A stretch of 64,000 bases of DNA from Sphingomonadaceae bacterium (GCA_024236195.1 JACKKZ010000005.1:248001-312000), one strand, 5' to 3'; counted from the stretch's first letter, positions 18,330-27,425 are shown. Translations and numbers: made by a program. Notes: generated by a model not told the origin, from the sequence alone.

Positions 18330-19115
18330 ATGAAGAGAACACTGTTGCCCCTTAACGCGCTGCGCGTGTTCGATGCGGCGGCGCGGCACCTCAGCTTCAC
18401 CCGCGCGGCGGACGAGCTGGCGGTGACCCCGGCGGCGGTCGGCCAGCAGATCCGCGCGCTGGAGGATGTGCTCGGCATCGTCCTCTTCCGCCGCACCAGC
18501 AAGGGGCTGGAACTGACCGGGGAAGCACAGGCCGGGCTCGATCCGCTGCGCGAAGGCTTCCTGCGGTTCGAGGAAAGCGTGCAGGCGATGCAGGCTGGGC
18601 AGGCGAGCGACCGCTACACCATCGCCGCCCCGCGCGAATTCTACGCCCAGTGGCTCGCCCCGAAACTCGCCGCCTTCCGCGCCGCCAACCCGCAGGCGCG
18701 CTACCAGCTGGCGGAGGAGAATGCGGACTTTACCGAGGCCAACCTCGATTTCGCCGTGCGGTTGGCCGACGGGCCTGGCGAGCTGGAGGGCGTGCAGCTC
18801 ACCCCCGCGCGCCGCGTGACCGTGGCCGCACCGGGCGCCAGCGCAGACTGGATCAGCTGGCCCGGCGGCGCTGCGCCGGACGGGCGCGAAGGCGCGATCC
18901 AGGTCGGCAATCCGGGCCAGGCGCTGAGCAGCGCGCTGGCAGGCCTCGGCCGCACGACCCTCCCGCTGGCCCTCGTCGAACAGGCACTGGCCGAGGGGCG
19001 GCTGAAGGCGGTCGACGGGCCAGAAGACTGCCGCCGCGCCTACTGGCTCCTCGCCCCGGCCCCGCAATGGCGCCAGAAAAAGGTAAAGGCGCTGGTGGAG
19101 TTCCTGCAGGGCTGA
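18330..19115 (+). CDS. LysR-family transcriptional regulator (GcvA-like)
   Basis: A 261-residue protein. The N-terminal winged helix (LNALRVFDAAARHLSFTRAA, then LAVTPAAVGQQIRALEDVLG and LFRRTSKGLELT) has the LysR pattern most like GcvA/AmpR. The effector domain follows but is short, about 170 residues, against ~205 usually. The C-terminal lobe appears compact rather than cut by a frameshift. Target genes are unknown; the gene runs in the same direction as apaG. Confidence 0.85.
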   Translation: MKRTLLPLNALRVFDAAARHLSFTRAADELAVTPAAVGQQIRALEDVLGIVLFRRTSKGLELTGEAQAGLDPLREGFLRFEESVQAMQAGQASDRYTIAAPREFYAQWLAPKLAAFRAANPQARYQLAEENADFTEANLDFAVRLADGPGELEGVQLTPARRVTVAAPGASADWISWPGGAAPDGREGAIQVGNPGQALSSALAGLGRTTLPLALVEQALAEGRLKAVDGPEDCRRAYWLLAPAPQWRQKKVKALVEFLQG

Positions 19116-19122
19116 TCGTTTC

Positions 19123-19380
19123 GGTTTCGCGCCAAGACGCCAAGGCGCGAAGAAGGTTGCGGCTTCGCCGGGGGATTTCGCTCACAGAGGCGCAGAGGCA
19201 CAGAGAAGGGTTCGCCCGCGGCAGCGGGCAATCAAGCGATCCAACATTGCTCAATGCAGAACCGTTGAGGTTTGGAAGGCCTGCTGCCGCAGGCGATAGG
19301 TCTTCGCGCCTTGGCGCCTTCGCGCGAAACAATCCGGCGAAGCCGTAAACTTCCTCAGTGCCTCTGTGCCTCTGTGAGCG
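19123..19380. repeat. Large intergenic inverted repeat, copy D of the GGCGCGAAGGCGC family
   Basis: The outer pair is TTTCGCGCCAAGACGCCAAG (19125) against TTGGCGCCTTCGCGCGAAAC (19311). A second pair, CTCACAGAGGCGCAGAGG (19181), returns as CCTCTGTGCCTCTGTGAG (19361). The core has CCGCGGCAGCGGG and CTGCTGCCGCAGGCG. The nesting order differs from copy A, showing that the two unit types are shuffled between copies. It fills the LysR-19387 gap. Confidence 0.75.
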
Positions 19381-19386
19381 AAAAAA

Positions 19387-20157
19387 CTACTCCTCCCGCA
19401 CCTCATCAGGCCCCGGCTTGCGCTGCGCCAAGATCGCCTCGTTCGCGATCCGCCGCTGGCGCATGTCTTCGATGAAGGCGTCGATGCTTTCCAGCACCGC
19501 CTGCTCATCCTCCGCCTCCTGCGCCTGATAGGCCGCAATCACCTCGCGCGCGATGGAATCATAGACCGGATGCCCCGGCTTCAGCCGCTGGATGCCATAG
19601 CGTTCGGGCAGGCGATGCTGGAGGAGGAAGCGCAGCAGCGCATTGTCCGGCTTGTCCCAATAGCCGAGGATCTCGCCCCCGCTGACAATCGGGGTGGACG
19701 TCCCCTGGATCGCGCGCTCCAAGGCGCAATCCTCCAGCCGCTGTACCCCGCGTTCAAGCGCCGCATCCCACGCCGCGCAGAAGCCCTCTGCTCCGGGCCG
19801 CTGGCGGAGTTTGTAGATGGCTTCCAGCGACTTGCCGATATGGCGAGCGGCCTGCTTGACGATGCCGGTGGCGGCCAAATGGGCGATGAACTTGCGCTGG
19901 AGATCAGGCGTGATCGAATTGCGGCGCGGCTGGACATGAGGGACCGGCTCGAAAGCGAGCAAGGGATCATCCGCCGCCGGCGGCTCCGCAACAAAGGCGA
20001 CGGCGGAGGTGGCCTGGTGTGGAGTCTGCCGGAGGCAGGTGGTCTGCGAAGCCGTGGACGGCGGATCGCGTGGAACCGGCGGCTGCCGCTCAGAGGGCCG
20101 GTCCTCGGCAGACACATTAAACAAGGACTCGCGGGTGGGGGTAGGGGAGTCAGTCAT
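19387..20157 (-). CDS. Protein with a terminase-small-subunit-like HTH region
   Basis: A 256-residue protein. Residues 1-~85 are Pro/Thr-rich and probably disordered. About residues 88-130 (FIAHLAATGIVKQAARHIGKS then AIYKLRQRPGAEGF) look like a helix-turn-helix resembling that of phage terminase small subunits. The next part, CALERAIQGTSTPIVSGGEI followed by WDKPDNALLRFLLQHRLPERYG, is typical of related chromosomal proteins. A charged C-terminal helix follows. No phage genes are nearby, so it is probably a domesticated or conserved DNA-binding protein; this is inference. Confidence 0.55.
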   Translation of the reverse strand: MTDSPTPTRESLFNVSAEDRPSERQPPVPRDPPSTASQTTCLRQTPHQATSAVAFVAEPPAADDPLLAFEPVPHVQPRRNSITPDLQRKFIAHLAATGIVKQAARHIGKSLEAIYKLRQRPGAEGFCAAWDAALERGVQRLEDCALERAIQGTSTPIVSGGEILGYWDKPDNALLRFLLQHRLPERYGIQRLKPGHPVYDSIAREVIAAYQAQEAEDEQAVLESIDAFIEDMRQRRIANEAILAQRKPGPDEVREE

Positions 20158-20690
20158 GGGGATACCTCAGCTAACTGGCGAAAGACCGGTCCACGACCAG
20201 TGGACCGCAAGCGCGACCGCGCGTCGCCGCCCCTGCGGCGTAGCCAAGCCGCACGGAGGTGCGGCGCCCGCCTGCCCCTGCGAAGGCAGGGGGCGCTTGA
20301 GGGCGAAAACAAGAAACACGCGAGGAAATCGCGCGCCGGATGGCGTGCGGAAAACAAAAAACTCGAAGGTTAGCGCAATGCCAGCGGCGCACACCAAAAG
20401 CCCTCTCCCCTTCAGGGGAGGGGGTTGGGGGAGGGGCATGTCCTACGCCAGCGTATGGCGCACTAACGGCAAGTGTAGCGCCATTATGATTCACGCAGAG
20501 GCGCGGAGACGCAGAGGGTTCTGTGGGGCAGTGGTCGGGCATGACCACGCATAGAATGCAGATTTTTGGCGTGTAGGAAAATGGATTTTGTGGTCTGTTC
20601 CAACGGGCAAGAACGGTAGGCGAAATCTAAGCTGTGAGTTTCCCACACTGCCGTGCGATCGGTGGCTTGCGTTTAATAATCTCAACCTCT
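20158..20690. other. Gene-free interval with fragmentary repeats left of the low-GC cassette
   Basis: No credible gene. It contains a CCTCTCCCC/GGGGAGGGGG palindrome (20402-20423) followed by GGGGAGGGG, and a fragment of the dispersed repeat (TTCACGCAGAGGCGCGGAGA at 20490). From about 20560 the base composition drops, marking the left edge of the cassette at 20.7-22.6 kb. Short frames on both strands here translate into repeat-derived or Arg-rich peptides. Confidence 0.6.
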
Positions 20691-20722
20691 ATGGAGGTGA
20701 AAATTGTTAAACGGAGGCCTTG

Positions 20723-21349
20723 ATGCCCGCTTTTGCAACGAAGATAATCACTGATGATTTTCAGGTCGATGAGAGGCTGTTTGATTTTGGTTTGGTCAAG
20801 GGTCAATTCATCGCGATTGCCGACGTTGCACGACGTTGGGCGTTGGATGCGGGGCCCTTGATGCCTCTTAATGCGCCAGGCACACTAGCTTATATATATG
20901 GTGTGAATGAGCTGCGCGACCAGCTTCTTGATGAAGCTTGGCAGGTAGACCGCGTTTGTGGTGTTGAAGCGGTTATCAATAGGCGACTTGGTCTACGCAT
21001 TGGATTTCAGAATGTTGATCGCGCTTGCGACCCTGATTTCGCTCCTTTGCCAAGATCTGCAAAAGGCGCCGCTGCAGAACTCTTGAATGGGCCAACGCTC
21101 TTCGAACATTACGGTATCGAGGCAGGGCCGCTGACCGGCGTCGCCGAGGACGGAGTTCCGACCTACTATGCGATGGTGGGAGAAGATGGGTCTGTGGAAC
21201 TTAGTCAGCCAATAATCGCTGGCGGCATGTATAAAGCGTTTGTCGAACGCATTTTCATCCGGGGTACGGCACCTGATTGGGGCGCTCGGATCGACGACGA
21301 GACTGGGCCGATTATGGATTTCGAAATCCCGGTCCGGCTGCGAGCCTAG
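20723..21349 (+). CDS. Unknown protein, first gene of a low-GC XRE-ImmA cassette
   Basis: A 208-residue protein starting at the ATG at 20723, seven bases after GGAGG... (20713-20717). It has no signal peptide and no clear membrane segment; alternating hydrophobic stretches (FGLVKGQFIAIADVA, GVNELRDQLLDEAW, INRRLGLRIGF, VELSQPIIAGGMYKAFVERIF) suggest a mixed alpha/beta fold. I recognise no family. Its stop is four bases before the XRE-ImmA start, so it is the natural partner of that gene. Codon use is visibly less GC-rich than in neighbours, suggesting horizontal transfer. A toxin, target or substrate role is speculative. Confidence 0.7.
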   Translation: MPAFATKIITDDFQVDERLFDFGLVKGQFIAIADVARRWALDAGPLMPLNAPGTLAYIYGVNELRDQLLDEAWQVDRVCGVEAVINRRLGLRIGFQNVDRACDPDFAPLPRSAKGAAAELLNGPTLFEHYGIEAGPLTGVAEDGVPTYYAMVGEDGSVELSQPIIAGGMYKAFVERIFIRGTAPDWGARIDDETGPIMDFEIPVRLRA

Positions 21350-21353
21350 TAAG

Positions 21354-22433
21354 ATGTATTTTTCTGGCGAAAGACTAAGGGTGGCGCGACAGCGCCGCAA
21401 AATGACTGGTAAGCAATTGGCGAAGAAGGCTAAATTGACGCCAGTCACCGTTTCAAAAGCAGAGAATGGTCACCAGATACAGTTAGATACCGCGAATTCC
21501 TTGGCGGAGGCTTTGTGTTATCCACTTGAATTCTTCTATATGGATGATCCTGACGTAATTTCCGTCAATACTGTGAGTTTTCGTAGTTTAGCGAAAATGG
21601 GCGCGGCGGATCGTGATGCGTCTCTCGCGGCAGGATCCTTAGGTGTCGCTTTGTATGATTGGGTGGATGAAAGATTTCACTTACCCAAGCCGGACTTGAT
21701 TGATTTGAGCAAGGAAAGGGAGCGTCCAGAGAGTGCGGCTCGCTTGCTGCGACAACATTGGGGTTTGGGTGATCGACCAATTGGTAACTTTCTCTCGCTT
21801 TTGGAGTCGAAAGGCGTTCGGGTGCTATCGCTCTCGGAAAATACATTGGATGTCGACGCTTACTCATTTTGGCGTTCAGATCGCCCGTATGTCTTTTTGA
21901 ATCAACAAAAGACCCCCGAGAGGTCCATTTTTGATTGCGCCCACGAGCTTGGGCACCTTGTTATGCACCATCATGCTGGGGCAAAAGGGGACAGGGGGGC
22001 AGAGCATCAAGCCGATGCGTTTGCGTCCGCATTTTTGATGCCTGAGGCTGATATCAAAAGCGAGGCTCGTAGTGTTGAATCAGTTAGACAGGTTTTGCGC
22101 CTAAAAAAGCGATGGCGTGTTTCCGCAATGGCACTCGTTTTTCGTCTTCATAAGCTCGGCATGATCACCGAATGGACGTATAAATCGATGTGCATTGAGC
22201 TTGGGCAGCTTGGCTATCGTAGGGGAGAACCCAACGGAATTGATCGCGAAACATCGGTCGTCTGGCAAAAAGTTCTAACCGCATTGTGGTCGAAGAAGAT
22301 TACAAAAAATGATATAGCAAAGGAATTGCGGATTCCGTTGTCAGAGCTTGAAGCTCTAATTTTTGGTTTGGCCAGTCCGAGGTCATCAAGTTTGGGTGAT
22401 GGAGTTGGAGCTGCGCTCCGGGCTGTACAATAA
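21354..22433 (+). CDS. XRE-HTH / ImmA-IrrE zinc metallopeptidase fusion
   Basis: A 359-residue protein starting at the ATG four bases after the preceding stop; the frame's longer reading lies inside that gene. Residues ~4-60 are an XRE helix-turn-helix (GERLRVARQRRKMTGKQLAK, LTPVTVSKAENG). A linker leads to a DUF955/ImmA-IrrE domain with the zinc site HELGH (His197-His201) and Glu217 in AEHQADAFASAFLMP. The C-terminal ~75 residues contain another HTH-like stretch (ITKNDIAKELRIPLSEL). This architecture (COG2856) occurs in toxin-antitoxin-like modules and mobile-element switches, where the protease cleaves a repressor or partner. Confidence 0.88.
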   Translation: MYFSGERLRVARQRRKMTGKQLAKKAKLTPVTVSKAENGHQIQLDTANSLAEALCYPLEFFYMDDPDVISVNTVSFRSLAKMGAADRDASLAAGSLGVALYDWVDERFHLPKPDLIDLSKERERPESAARLLRQHWGLGDRPIGNFLSLLESKGVRVLSLSENTLDVDAYSFWRSDRPYVFLNQQKTPERSIFDCAHELGHLVMHHHAGAKGDRGAEHQADAFASAFLMPEADIKSEARSVESVRQVLRLKKRWRVSAMALVFRLHKLGMITEWTYKSMCIELGQLGYRRGEPNGIDRETSVVWQKVLTALWSKKITKNDIAKELRIPLSELEALIFGLASPRSSSLGDGVGAALRAVQ

Positions 22434-22455
22434 CTATTGAAGAAGGAGCAAAAAA

Positions 22456-22620
22456 ATGGGGCGGGCGAAACATGAGATGCAGGTTGCTGAGGATAATTGG
22501 GCGCAAAGCGGAGCCAATTGCGCTATCTGTGGGCAAGCAGTGCCTTTGAGTGAAAAAGAGACATATTTCGAGAGTGGAATTTGCGACTATTGCCGACATC
22601 AAGCTGAAAAGGACGATTAA
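22456..22620 (+). CDS. Small zinc-ribbon protein, third gene of the cassette
   Basis: A 54-residue frame with an excellent ribosome site (AAGAAGGAGCAAAAAA) 22 bases after the XRE-ImmA stop. It carries two Cys pairs, CAIC and CDYC, about 18 residues apart, a typical four-cysteine zinc ribbon, and ends in charged QAEKDD. It is rich in polar residues and shares the low-GC codon use of the two upstream genes. Function unknown; size and position suggest a regulator, antitoxin or adaptor of the cassette. Confidence 0.7.
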   Translation: MGRAKHEMQVAEDNWAQSGANCAICGQAVPLSEKETYFESGICDYCRHQAEKDD

Positions 22621-23003
22621 GTCCCCCAACCCTTGACCCCACCCCCAAACCCCGCTAACGGGCGCGCCATCTGAGGTGGGGTTTGCTCCTCCTTGGGTAG
22701 ATAGAGCTGAACATTGCCGGTCATGTCCCGGAAGCCAGTCGCTGATGCGATGTGGCTTTTTTCTATTGGGGTTTGGTCTGGTCCGTAACTGCGGATTGGG
22801 CGGAACTTTGTGGGCAGCCGTCAAAGTAACCCGGTGTCCGTGCCGGGTGGAGTGTTTCAGTTTCGCGCAAGAGCAAGATGTCCGCTGCGCGGGCGTTCTT
22901 GTTAGCTGGACCCCGGATCAAGTCCGGGGTGACGGTTTGGCCGCGAACCTGCTTCTCTTCACCTGACTAGTGGCACCTCCACACGGTGAAGAGAAAGACT
23001 CAT
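22621..23003. other. Region upstream of rpsL, with one palindrome
   Basis: No gene is convincing in these 383 bases. CCCCGGA/TCCGGGG at 22911-22929 followed by TGACGG matches the palindrome type seen at 8145. The str-operon promoter should lie here, but I could not pick a confident -35/-10 pair. An open frame at 22676-22966 runs through the palindrome and lacks coding character. Confidence 0.55.
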
Positions 23004-23375
23004 ATGCCGACGATTAACCAGCTGGTCCGCAAGGGCCGCGTTCCGCAGAAGGCCAAGAGCAAGGTCCCTGCGATGGAGCAGAACCCGCAGAAGCGTGGTG
23101 TTTGCACCCGCGTCTATACCACGACGCCGAAGAAGCCGAACTCCGCACTGCGCAAGGTGGCCAAGGTCCGCCTGACCAACCAGCGCGAAGTCATCTCCTA
23201 CATCCCGGGCGAAGGCCACAACCTCCAGGAGCACTCCGTTGTGCTGATCCGCGGCGGCCGTGTGCGCGACCTTCCCGGCGTGCGCTACCATGTGCTGCGC
23301 GGCGTGCTCGACACGCAGGGTGTGAAGGACCGCAAGCAGAGCCGTTCTAAGTACGGCGCGAAGCGGCCTAAGTGA
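23004..23375 (+). CDS. rpsL: 30S ribosomal protein S12
   Basis: A 123-residue S12, first gene of the str operon; start at the ATG at 23004 ([12 protein letters not shown]). The decoding-site loop [14 protein letters not shown] is intact with Lys43, but the second streptomycin-sensitive position is Arg88 ([13 protein letters not shown]) instead of the Lys88 of E. coli. Arg at this position gives streptomycin resistance in E. coli and mycobacteria, so the ribosome is probably intrinsically tolerant. S12 sits at the A-site and controls decoding accuracy. Confidence 0.97.
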   Translation: MPTINQLVRKGRVPQKAKSKVPAMEQNPQKRGVCTRVYTTTPKKPNSALRKVAKVRLTNQREVISYIPGEGHNLQEHSVVLIRGGRVRDLPGVRYHVLRGVLDTQGVKDRKQSRSKYGAKRPK

Positions 23376-23471
23376 CCATGCCGGGGGCATGGTCATCCTC
23401 GAAAAATCGCCACCAGCGATTTTATCGGGGATCCAGTCCCAAGGCTTCTTGAGTTTATTGCCCGCCGCCTC

Positions 23472-23497
23472 TGGATTCCCGCCTTCGCGGGAATGAC
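23472..23497. repeat. GATTCCCGCCTTCGCGGGAAT palindrome between rpsL and rpsG
   Basis: ATTCCCGC (23475-23482) pairs with GCGGGAAT (23487-23494) around CTTC, followed by GAC. The same element, inverted, occurs at 37105 between rpmD and rplO. It lies in a 159-base gap that is unusually long for adjacent str-operon genes. Confidence 0.75.
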
Positions 23498-23534
23498 AAG
23501 TTGAGGGGTAGGGCCAAGAGAAGGAATTCGTGAC

Positions 23535-24005
23535 ATGTCACGTCGTCGTCGTCCCGAAAAGCGGGTCATCCTGCCCGATCCCAAGTTCGGGGATCAGGTG
23601 CTGTCGAAGTTCATGAACAACCTCATGCTCGACGGGAAGAAGTCCACTGCCGAGCGTATCGTCTATGGTGCGCTCGACACGGTTGAAGCCAAGGCCAAGG
23701 CCGATCCGGTGCAGCTGTTCCATGATGCGCTGAACAATGTGAAGCCGCAGGTCGAAGTGCGCAGCCGCCGTGTGGGTGGTGCCACCTACCAGGTGCCGGT
23801 CGAGGTTCGCCCCGAGCGTGCCCAGGCTCTCGCCATTCGCTGGCTGATCGGCGCTGCGCGCGGTCGTCCGGAAACCACCATGGCAGCGCGTCTGTCGGGT
23901 GAGCTGATGGATGCTGCCAACAACCGCGGCAATGCCGTGAAGAAGCGCGAAGATACTCACCGTATGGCAGACGCCAACCGCGCCTTCTCGCACTATCGCT
24001 GGTAA
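23535..24005 (+). CDS. rpsG: 30S ribosomal protein S7
   Basis: A 156-residue S7 with the usual start [10 protein letters not shown] and conserved [35 protein letters not shown] and [21 protein letters not shown]. It nucleates assembly of the 30S head and contacts tRNA in the E-site. It is preceded by AGAAGGAATT and separated from rpsL by a palindromic repeat; fusA follows after 26 bases. Confidence 0.97.
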   Translation: MSRRRRPEKRVILPDPKFGDQVLSKFMNNLMLDGKKSTAERIVYGALDTVEAKAKADPVQLFHDALNNVKPQVEVRSRRVGGATYQVPVEVRPERAQALAIRWLIGAARGRPETTMAARLSGELMDAANNRGNAVKKREDTHRMADANRAFSHYRW

Positions 24006-24031
24006 TCCGGCAGCTTTCAGGAGTAACAGAT

Positions 24032-26125
24032 ATGGCCCGCGAATATCCGCTGGAGCGCTATCGCAATATCGGCATCATGGCCCACATTGATGCTGGCAAG
24101 ACCACGACTACCGAACGTATCCTCTACTACACCGGCAAGTCCTACAAGATCGGCGAAGTGCATGATGGCGCTGCGACGATGGACTGGATGGAGCAGGAGC
24201 AGGAACGCGGCATCACCATCACCTCGGCTGCGACGACCACCTTCTGGTCGGCCGAAGATGGCCAGGGTCCCAAGCACCGCATCAACATCATCGACACCCC
24301 CGGCCACGTTGACTTCACCATCGAAGTCGAACGCTCGCTGCGCGTACTCGACGGTGCCGTCGCCGTGTTTGACGGGGTCGCGGGCGTGGAGCCGCAATCC
24401 GAAACCGTATGGCGCCAGGCCGACAAATACGGCGTTCCTCGGATGTGCTTTATCAATAAGTTAGACCGTACTGGTGCTGACTTCTACTACTGCGTCCAGT
24501 CGATCATCGACCGCCTCGGCGCGACCCCGCTGGTGCTCTATCTCCCGATCGGTGCAGAGAGCGACCTGAAGGGTGTGGTTGACCTGGTGAACAACCGCGG
24601 CATCGTCTGGAAGGACGAAAGCCTCGGTGCGGAATTCGAATATGTCGACATCCCCGCCGACCTCGCCGACAAGGCTGCCGAATACCGCGAAAAGCTGATC
24701 GAAACTGCCGTCGAGCAGGACGATGACGTGATGGAAGCCTATCTCGAAGGTAATGAGCCCGACGCTGCAACGCTGAAGCGCCTCATCCGCAAGGGGACCA
24801 TGGCGCGCGACTTTGTGCCTGTCACTTGTGGCTCGGCCTTCAAGAACAAGGGCGTTCAGCCGCTGCTGGATGCTGTGGTCGATTACATGCCGAGCCCGCT
24901 CGACGTGCCGGCCATCAAGGGCGTCCTGCCCGACAGCGACGAGGAAGATACTCGTCCGTCGAGCGATGATGCACCCTTCGCGGCACTGGCGTTCAAGATC
25001 ATGAACGACCCGTTCGTGGGTTCGCTGACCTTCACTCGCATTTATTCCGGCCAGCTCCGCAAGGGTTCGGTCCTGAACTCGGTGAAGGACAAGAAGGAAA
25101 AGATCGGCCGTATGCTGCTGATGCATTCCAACAACCGCGAAGACATCGAAGAAGCTTTCGCTGGTGACATCGTCGCCATTGCGGGCCTCAAGGAAACGAC
25201 GACTGGTGACACGCTGTGCGCCGAAAAGTCGCCGATCATCCTTGAGCGGATGGAATTCCCCGAGCCGGTTATCGAACTGTCGGTGGAACCCAAGACCAAG
25301 GCTGACCAGGAAAAGATGGGCGTTGCCCTCAACCGCCTGGCTGCAGAGGACCCGTCGTTCCGCGTGTCGACCGATCACGAATCGGGCCAGACGATCATCA
25401 AGGGCATGGGCGAGCTTCACCTCGACATTCTCGTTGATCGCATGAAGCGCGAGTTCAAGGTCGAAGCCAATGTCGGTGCGCCGCAGGTGGCCTATCGCGA
25501 AGCACTCGCAAAGGAAGTCGAAGTCGATTACACCCACAAGAAGCAGTCCGGTGGTTCGGGCCAGTTCGGCCGTGCCAAGGTTACTGTCACCCCGGGTGAA
25601 CGCGGCCAGGGCATCCTGTTCGAAGACGAGGTGAAGGGCGGTAACATCCCGCGCGAATACATCCCGGCTATCGAAAAGGGCATGCGCGAGCAGGCGGAAA
25701 GCGGCTACATGGTCGGCTTCCCGATCATCGACTTCACAATCAAGCTGACTGACGGCGCGTACCACGACGTCGACTCCAGCGCGATTGCCTTCGAAATCTG
25801 CGGCCGTGGCGCAATGCGCGAAGTGGCTCAGAAGGCAGGTATCAAGCTGCTCGAACCGATCATGAAGGTGGAAGTCGTGACTCCTGAGGATTACCTCGGC
25901 GATGTCATCGGTGACCTGAACAGCCGTCGTGGCCAGATCCAGGGCACCGACACGCGCGGTAATGCGCAGGCTGTGGAAGCTTTCGTGCCGCTGGCCAACA
26001 TGTTTGGCTACGTCAACGAGCTGCGTTCGTTCACCCAGGGCCGCGCCCAGTATTCGATGCAGTTCAGCCACTATGACGAAGTGCCCGCGAATGTTGCGGC
26101 CGAAGTCAAGGAGAAGCTTGCCTAA
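24032..26125 (+). CDS. fusA: Translation elongation factor G
   Basis: A 697-residue GTPase. G1 [16 protein letters not shown]3 DTPGHVDF and G4 [10 protein letters not shown] are intact, followed by domain II and by domains III-V with [10 protein letters not shown] and [14 protein letters not shown] drives translocation and, with RRF, ribosome recycling. It is preceded by CAGGAGTAACAG and followed by a rho-independent hairpin before tuf. Confidence 0.97.
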   Translation: MAREYPLERYRNIGIMAHIDAGKTTTTERILYYTGKSYKIGEVHDGAATMDWMEQEQERGITITSAATTTFWSAEDGQGPKHRINIIDTPGHVDFTIEVERSLRVLDGAVAVFDGVAGVEPQSETVWRQADKYGVPRMCFINKLDRTGADFYYCVQSIIDRLGATPLVLYLPIGAESDLKGVVDLVNNRGIVWKDESLGAEFEYVDIPADLADKAAEYREKLIETAVEQDDDVMEAYLEGNEPDAATLKRLIRKGTMARDFVPVTCGSAFKNKGVQPLLDAVVDYMPSPLDVPAIKGVLPDSDEEDTRPSSDDAPFAALAFKIMNDPFVGSLTFTRIYSGQLRKGSVLNSVKDKKEKIGRMLLMHSNNREDIEEAFAGDIVAIAGLKETTTGDTLCAEKSPIILERMEFPEPVIELSVEPKTKADQEKMGVALNRLAAEDPSFRVSTDHESGQTIIKGMGELHLDILVDRMKREFKVEANVGAPQVAYREALAKEVEVDYTHKKQSGGSGQFGRAKVTVTPGERGQGILFEDEVKGGNIPREYIPAIEKGMREQAESGYMVGFPIIDFTIKLTDGAYHDVDSSAIAFEICGRGAMREVAQKAGIKLLEPIMKVEVVTPEDYLGDVIGDLNSRRGQIQGTDTRGNAQAVEAFVPLANMFGYVNELRSFTQGRAQYSMQFSHYDEVPANVAAEVKEKLA

Positions 26126-26144
26126 GGCGAGCGATCAGTCTAGG

Positions 26145-26178
26145 GGCGGCGCCTGATTCAGCGGGTGCCGCCTTTTCT
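26145..26178 (+). terminator. Intrinsic terminator or attenuator between fusA and tuf
   Basis: GGCGGCGCC (26145-26153) pairs with GGTGCCGCC (26164-26172), nine pairs with one G-T wobble, followed by TTTTCT. It lies 20 bases after the fusA stop. It probably reduces read-through, so tuf may also have its own promoter in the remaining ~40 bases, though none is clear. Confidence 0.65.
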
Positions 26179-26218
26179 CCCGCAGGGATTCAATTTCTAA
26201 CCAGAGGTTATTTGAGAA

Positions 26219-27394
26219 ATGGCTAAGGAAAAATTTGAGCGGAACAAGCCGCACTGCAACGTTGGCACCATCGGTCACGTTGACCACGGCAAGACCACGC
26301 TGACGGCTGCCATCACCAAGGTGCAGGGCGCCGCTGTCGATTTCGCAAACATCGACAAGGCTCCGGAAGAGCGCGAGCGCGGCATCACCATTTCGACTGC
26401 ACACGTCGAATATGAAACCGACGCACGTCACTATGCACACGTCGACTGCCCGGGCCACGCTGACTATGTGAAGAACATGATCACCGGTGCTGCGCAGATG
26501 GATGGCGCGATCCTGGTCGTGAACGCAGCTGACGGCCCGATGCCGCAGACCCGTGAGCACATCCTGCTTGCCCGCCAGGTCGGCGTGCCGCAGCTGGTTG
26601 TGTACATGAACAAGGTCGACCAGGTTGACGACGAAGAGCTGCTTGAACTGGTTGAGCTCGAAGTCCGCGAACTGCTGAGCGAATATGGCTTCGACGGCGA
26701 CGAGATTCCGATCATCAAGGGTTCGGCTCTGGCCGCTCTCGAAGGTCGTGACCCGGAAATCGGCGAAAGCTCGATCAAGGCCCTGATGGACGCTGTTGAC
26801 AGCTACATCCCGCAGCCGGAGCGTCCGGTTGACAAGGACTTCCTGATGCCGATCGAAGACGTGTTCTCGATCTCGGGTCGTGGTACGGTTGTCACCGGCC
26901 GTGTTGAAACCGGCAAGGTCAATGTTGGCGACGAAGTCGAAATCGTCGGCATCCGCGACACGCAGAAGACCACTGTCACCGGCGTGGAAATGTTCCGCAA
27001 GCTGCTCGATTCGGGTGAAGCTGGCGACAACATCGGCGCCCTGCTGCGCGGCACCGGCCGTGACGACGTTGAGCGTGGCCAGGTTCTCTGCAAGCCCGGC
27101 TCGGTCAAGCCGCACACGGAATTCAGCGCCGAAGTTTACGTGCTGTCGAAGGATGAAGGTGGCCGTCACACGCCGTTCTTCGCCAACTATCGTCCGCAGT
27201 TCTACTTCCGCACGACTGACGTGACCGGCGAAGTGATCCTTCCCGAAGGCACCGAAATGGTGATGCCGGGTGACAACGTGACCATCTCGGTCAAGCTGAT
27301 CGCACCGATCGCCATGGACGAAGGCCTGCGCTTCGCAATCCGCGAAGGCGGTCGCACCGTCGGTTCGGGCGTTGTTTCGAAGATCACGGCCTGA
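26219..27394 (+). CDS. tuf: Translation elongation factor Tu
   Basis: A 391-residue EF-Tu. G1 [13 protein letters not shown], the switch [15 protein letters not shown]3 [12 protein letters not shown] and G4 NKVD are all intact. Domains II and III end in [13 protein letters not shown]. It delivers aminoacyl-tRNA to the ribosome. It is followed by a strong terminator at 27426. Only one tuf copy is in the window. Confidence 0.97.
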   Translation: MAKEKFERNKPHCNVGTIGHVDHGKTTLTAAITKVQGAAVDFANIDKAPEERERGITISTAHVEYETDARHYAHVDCPGHADYVKNMITGAAQMDGAILVVNAADGPMPQTREHILLARQVGVPQLVVYMNKVDQVDDEELLELVELEVRELLSEYGFDGDEIPIIKGSALAALEGRDPEIGESSIKALMDAVDSYIPQPERPVDKDFLMPIEDVFSISGRGTVVTGRVETGKVNVGDEVEIVGIRDTQKTTVTGVEMFRKLLDSGEAGDNIGALLRGTGRDDVERGQVLCKPGSVKPHTEFSAEVYVLSKDEGGRHTPFFANYRPQFYFRTTDVTGEVILPEGTEMVMPGDNVTISVKLIAPIAMDEGLRFAIREGGRTVGSGVVSKITA

Positions 27395-27425
27395 TCTCGT
27401 AACGGCGTAAAGCCAAAGGAATTCG

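Noticed and set aside
22676..22966. A 96-codon frame upstream of rpsL
   Set aside because: It runs through a CCCCGGA/TCCGGGG palindrome, lacks a ribosome site and any family resemblance.
23265..23270. S12 Arg88 as an acquired resistance mutation
   Set aside because: No sign of a recent change; neighbouring residues are also lineage-typical, so it is more likely the native residue.
24461..26071. A 536-codon minus-strand open frame antisense to fusA
   Set aside because: Antisense shadow; EF-G is complete on the plus strand.
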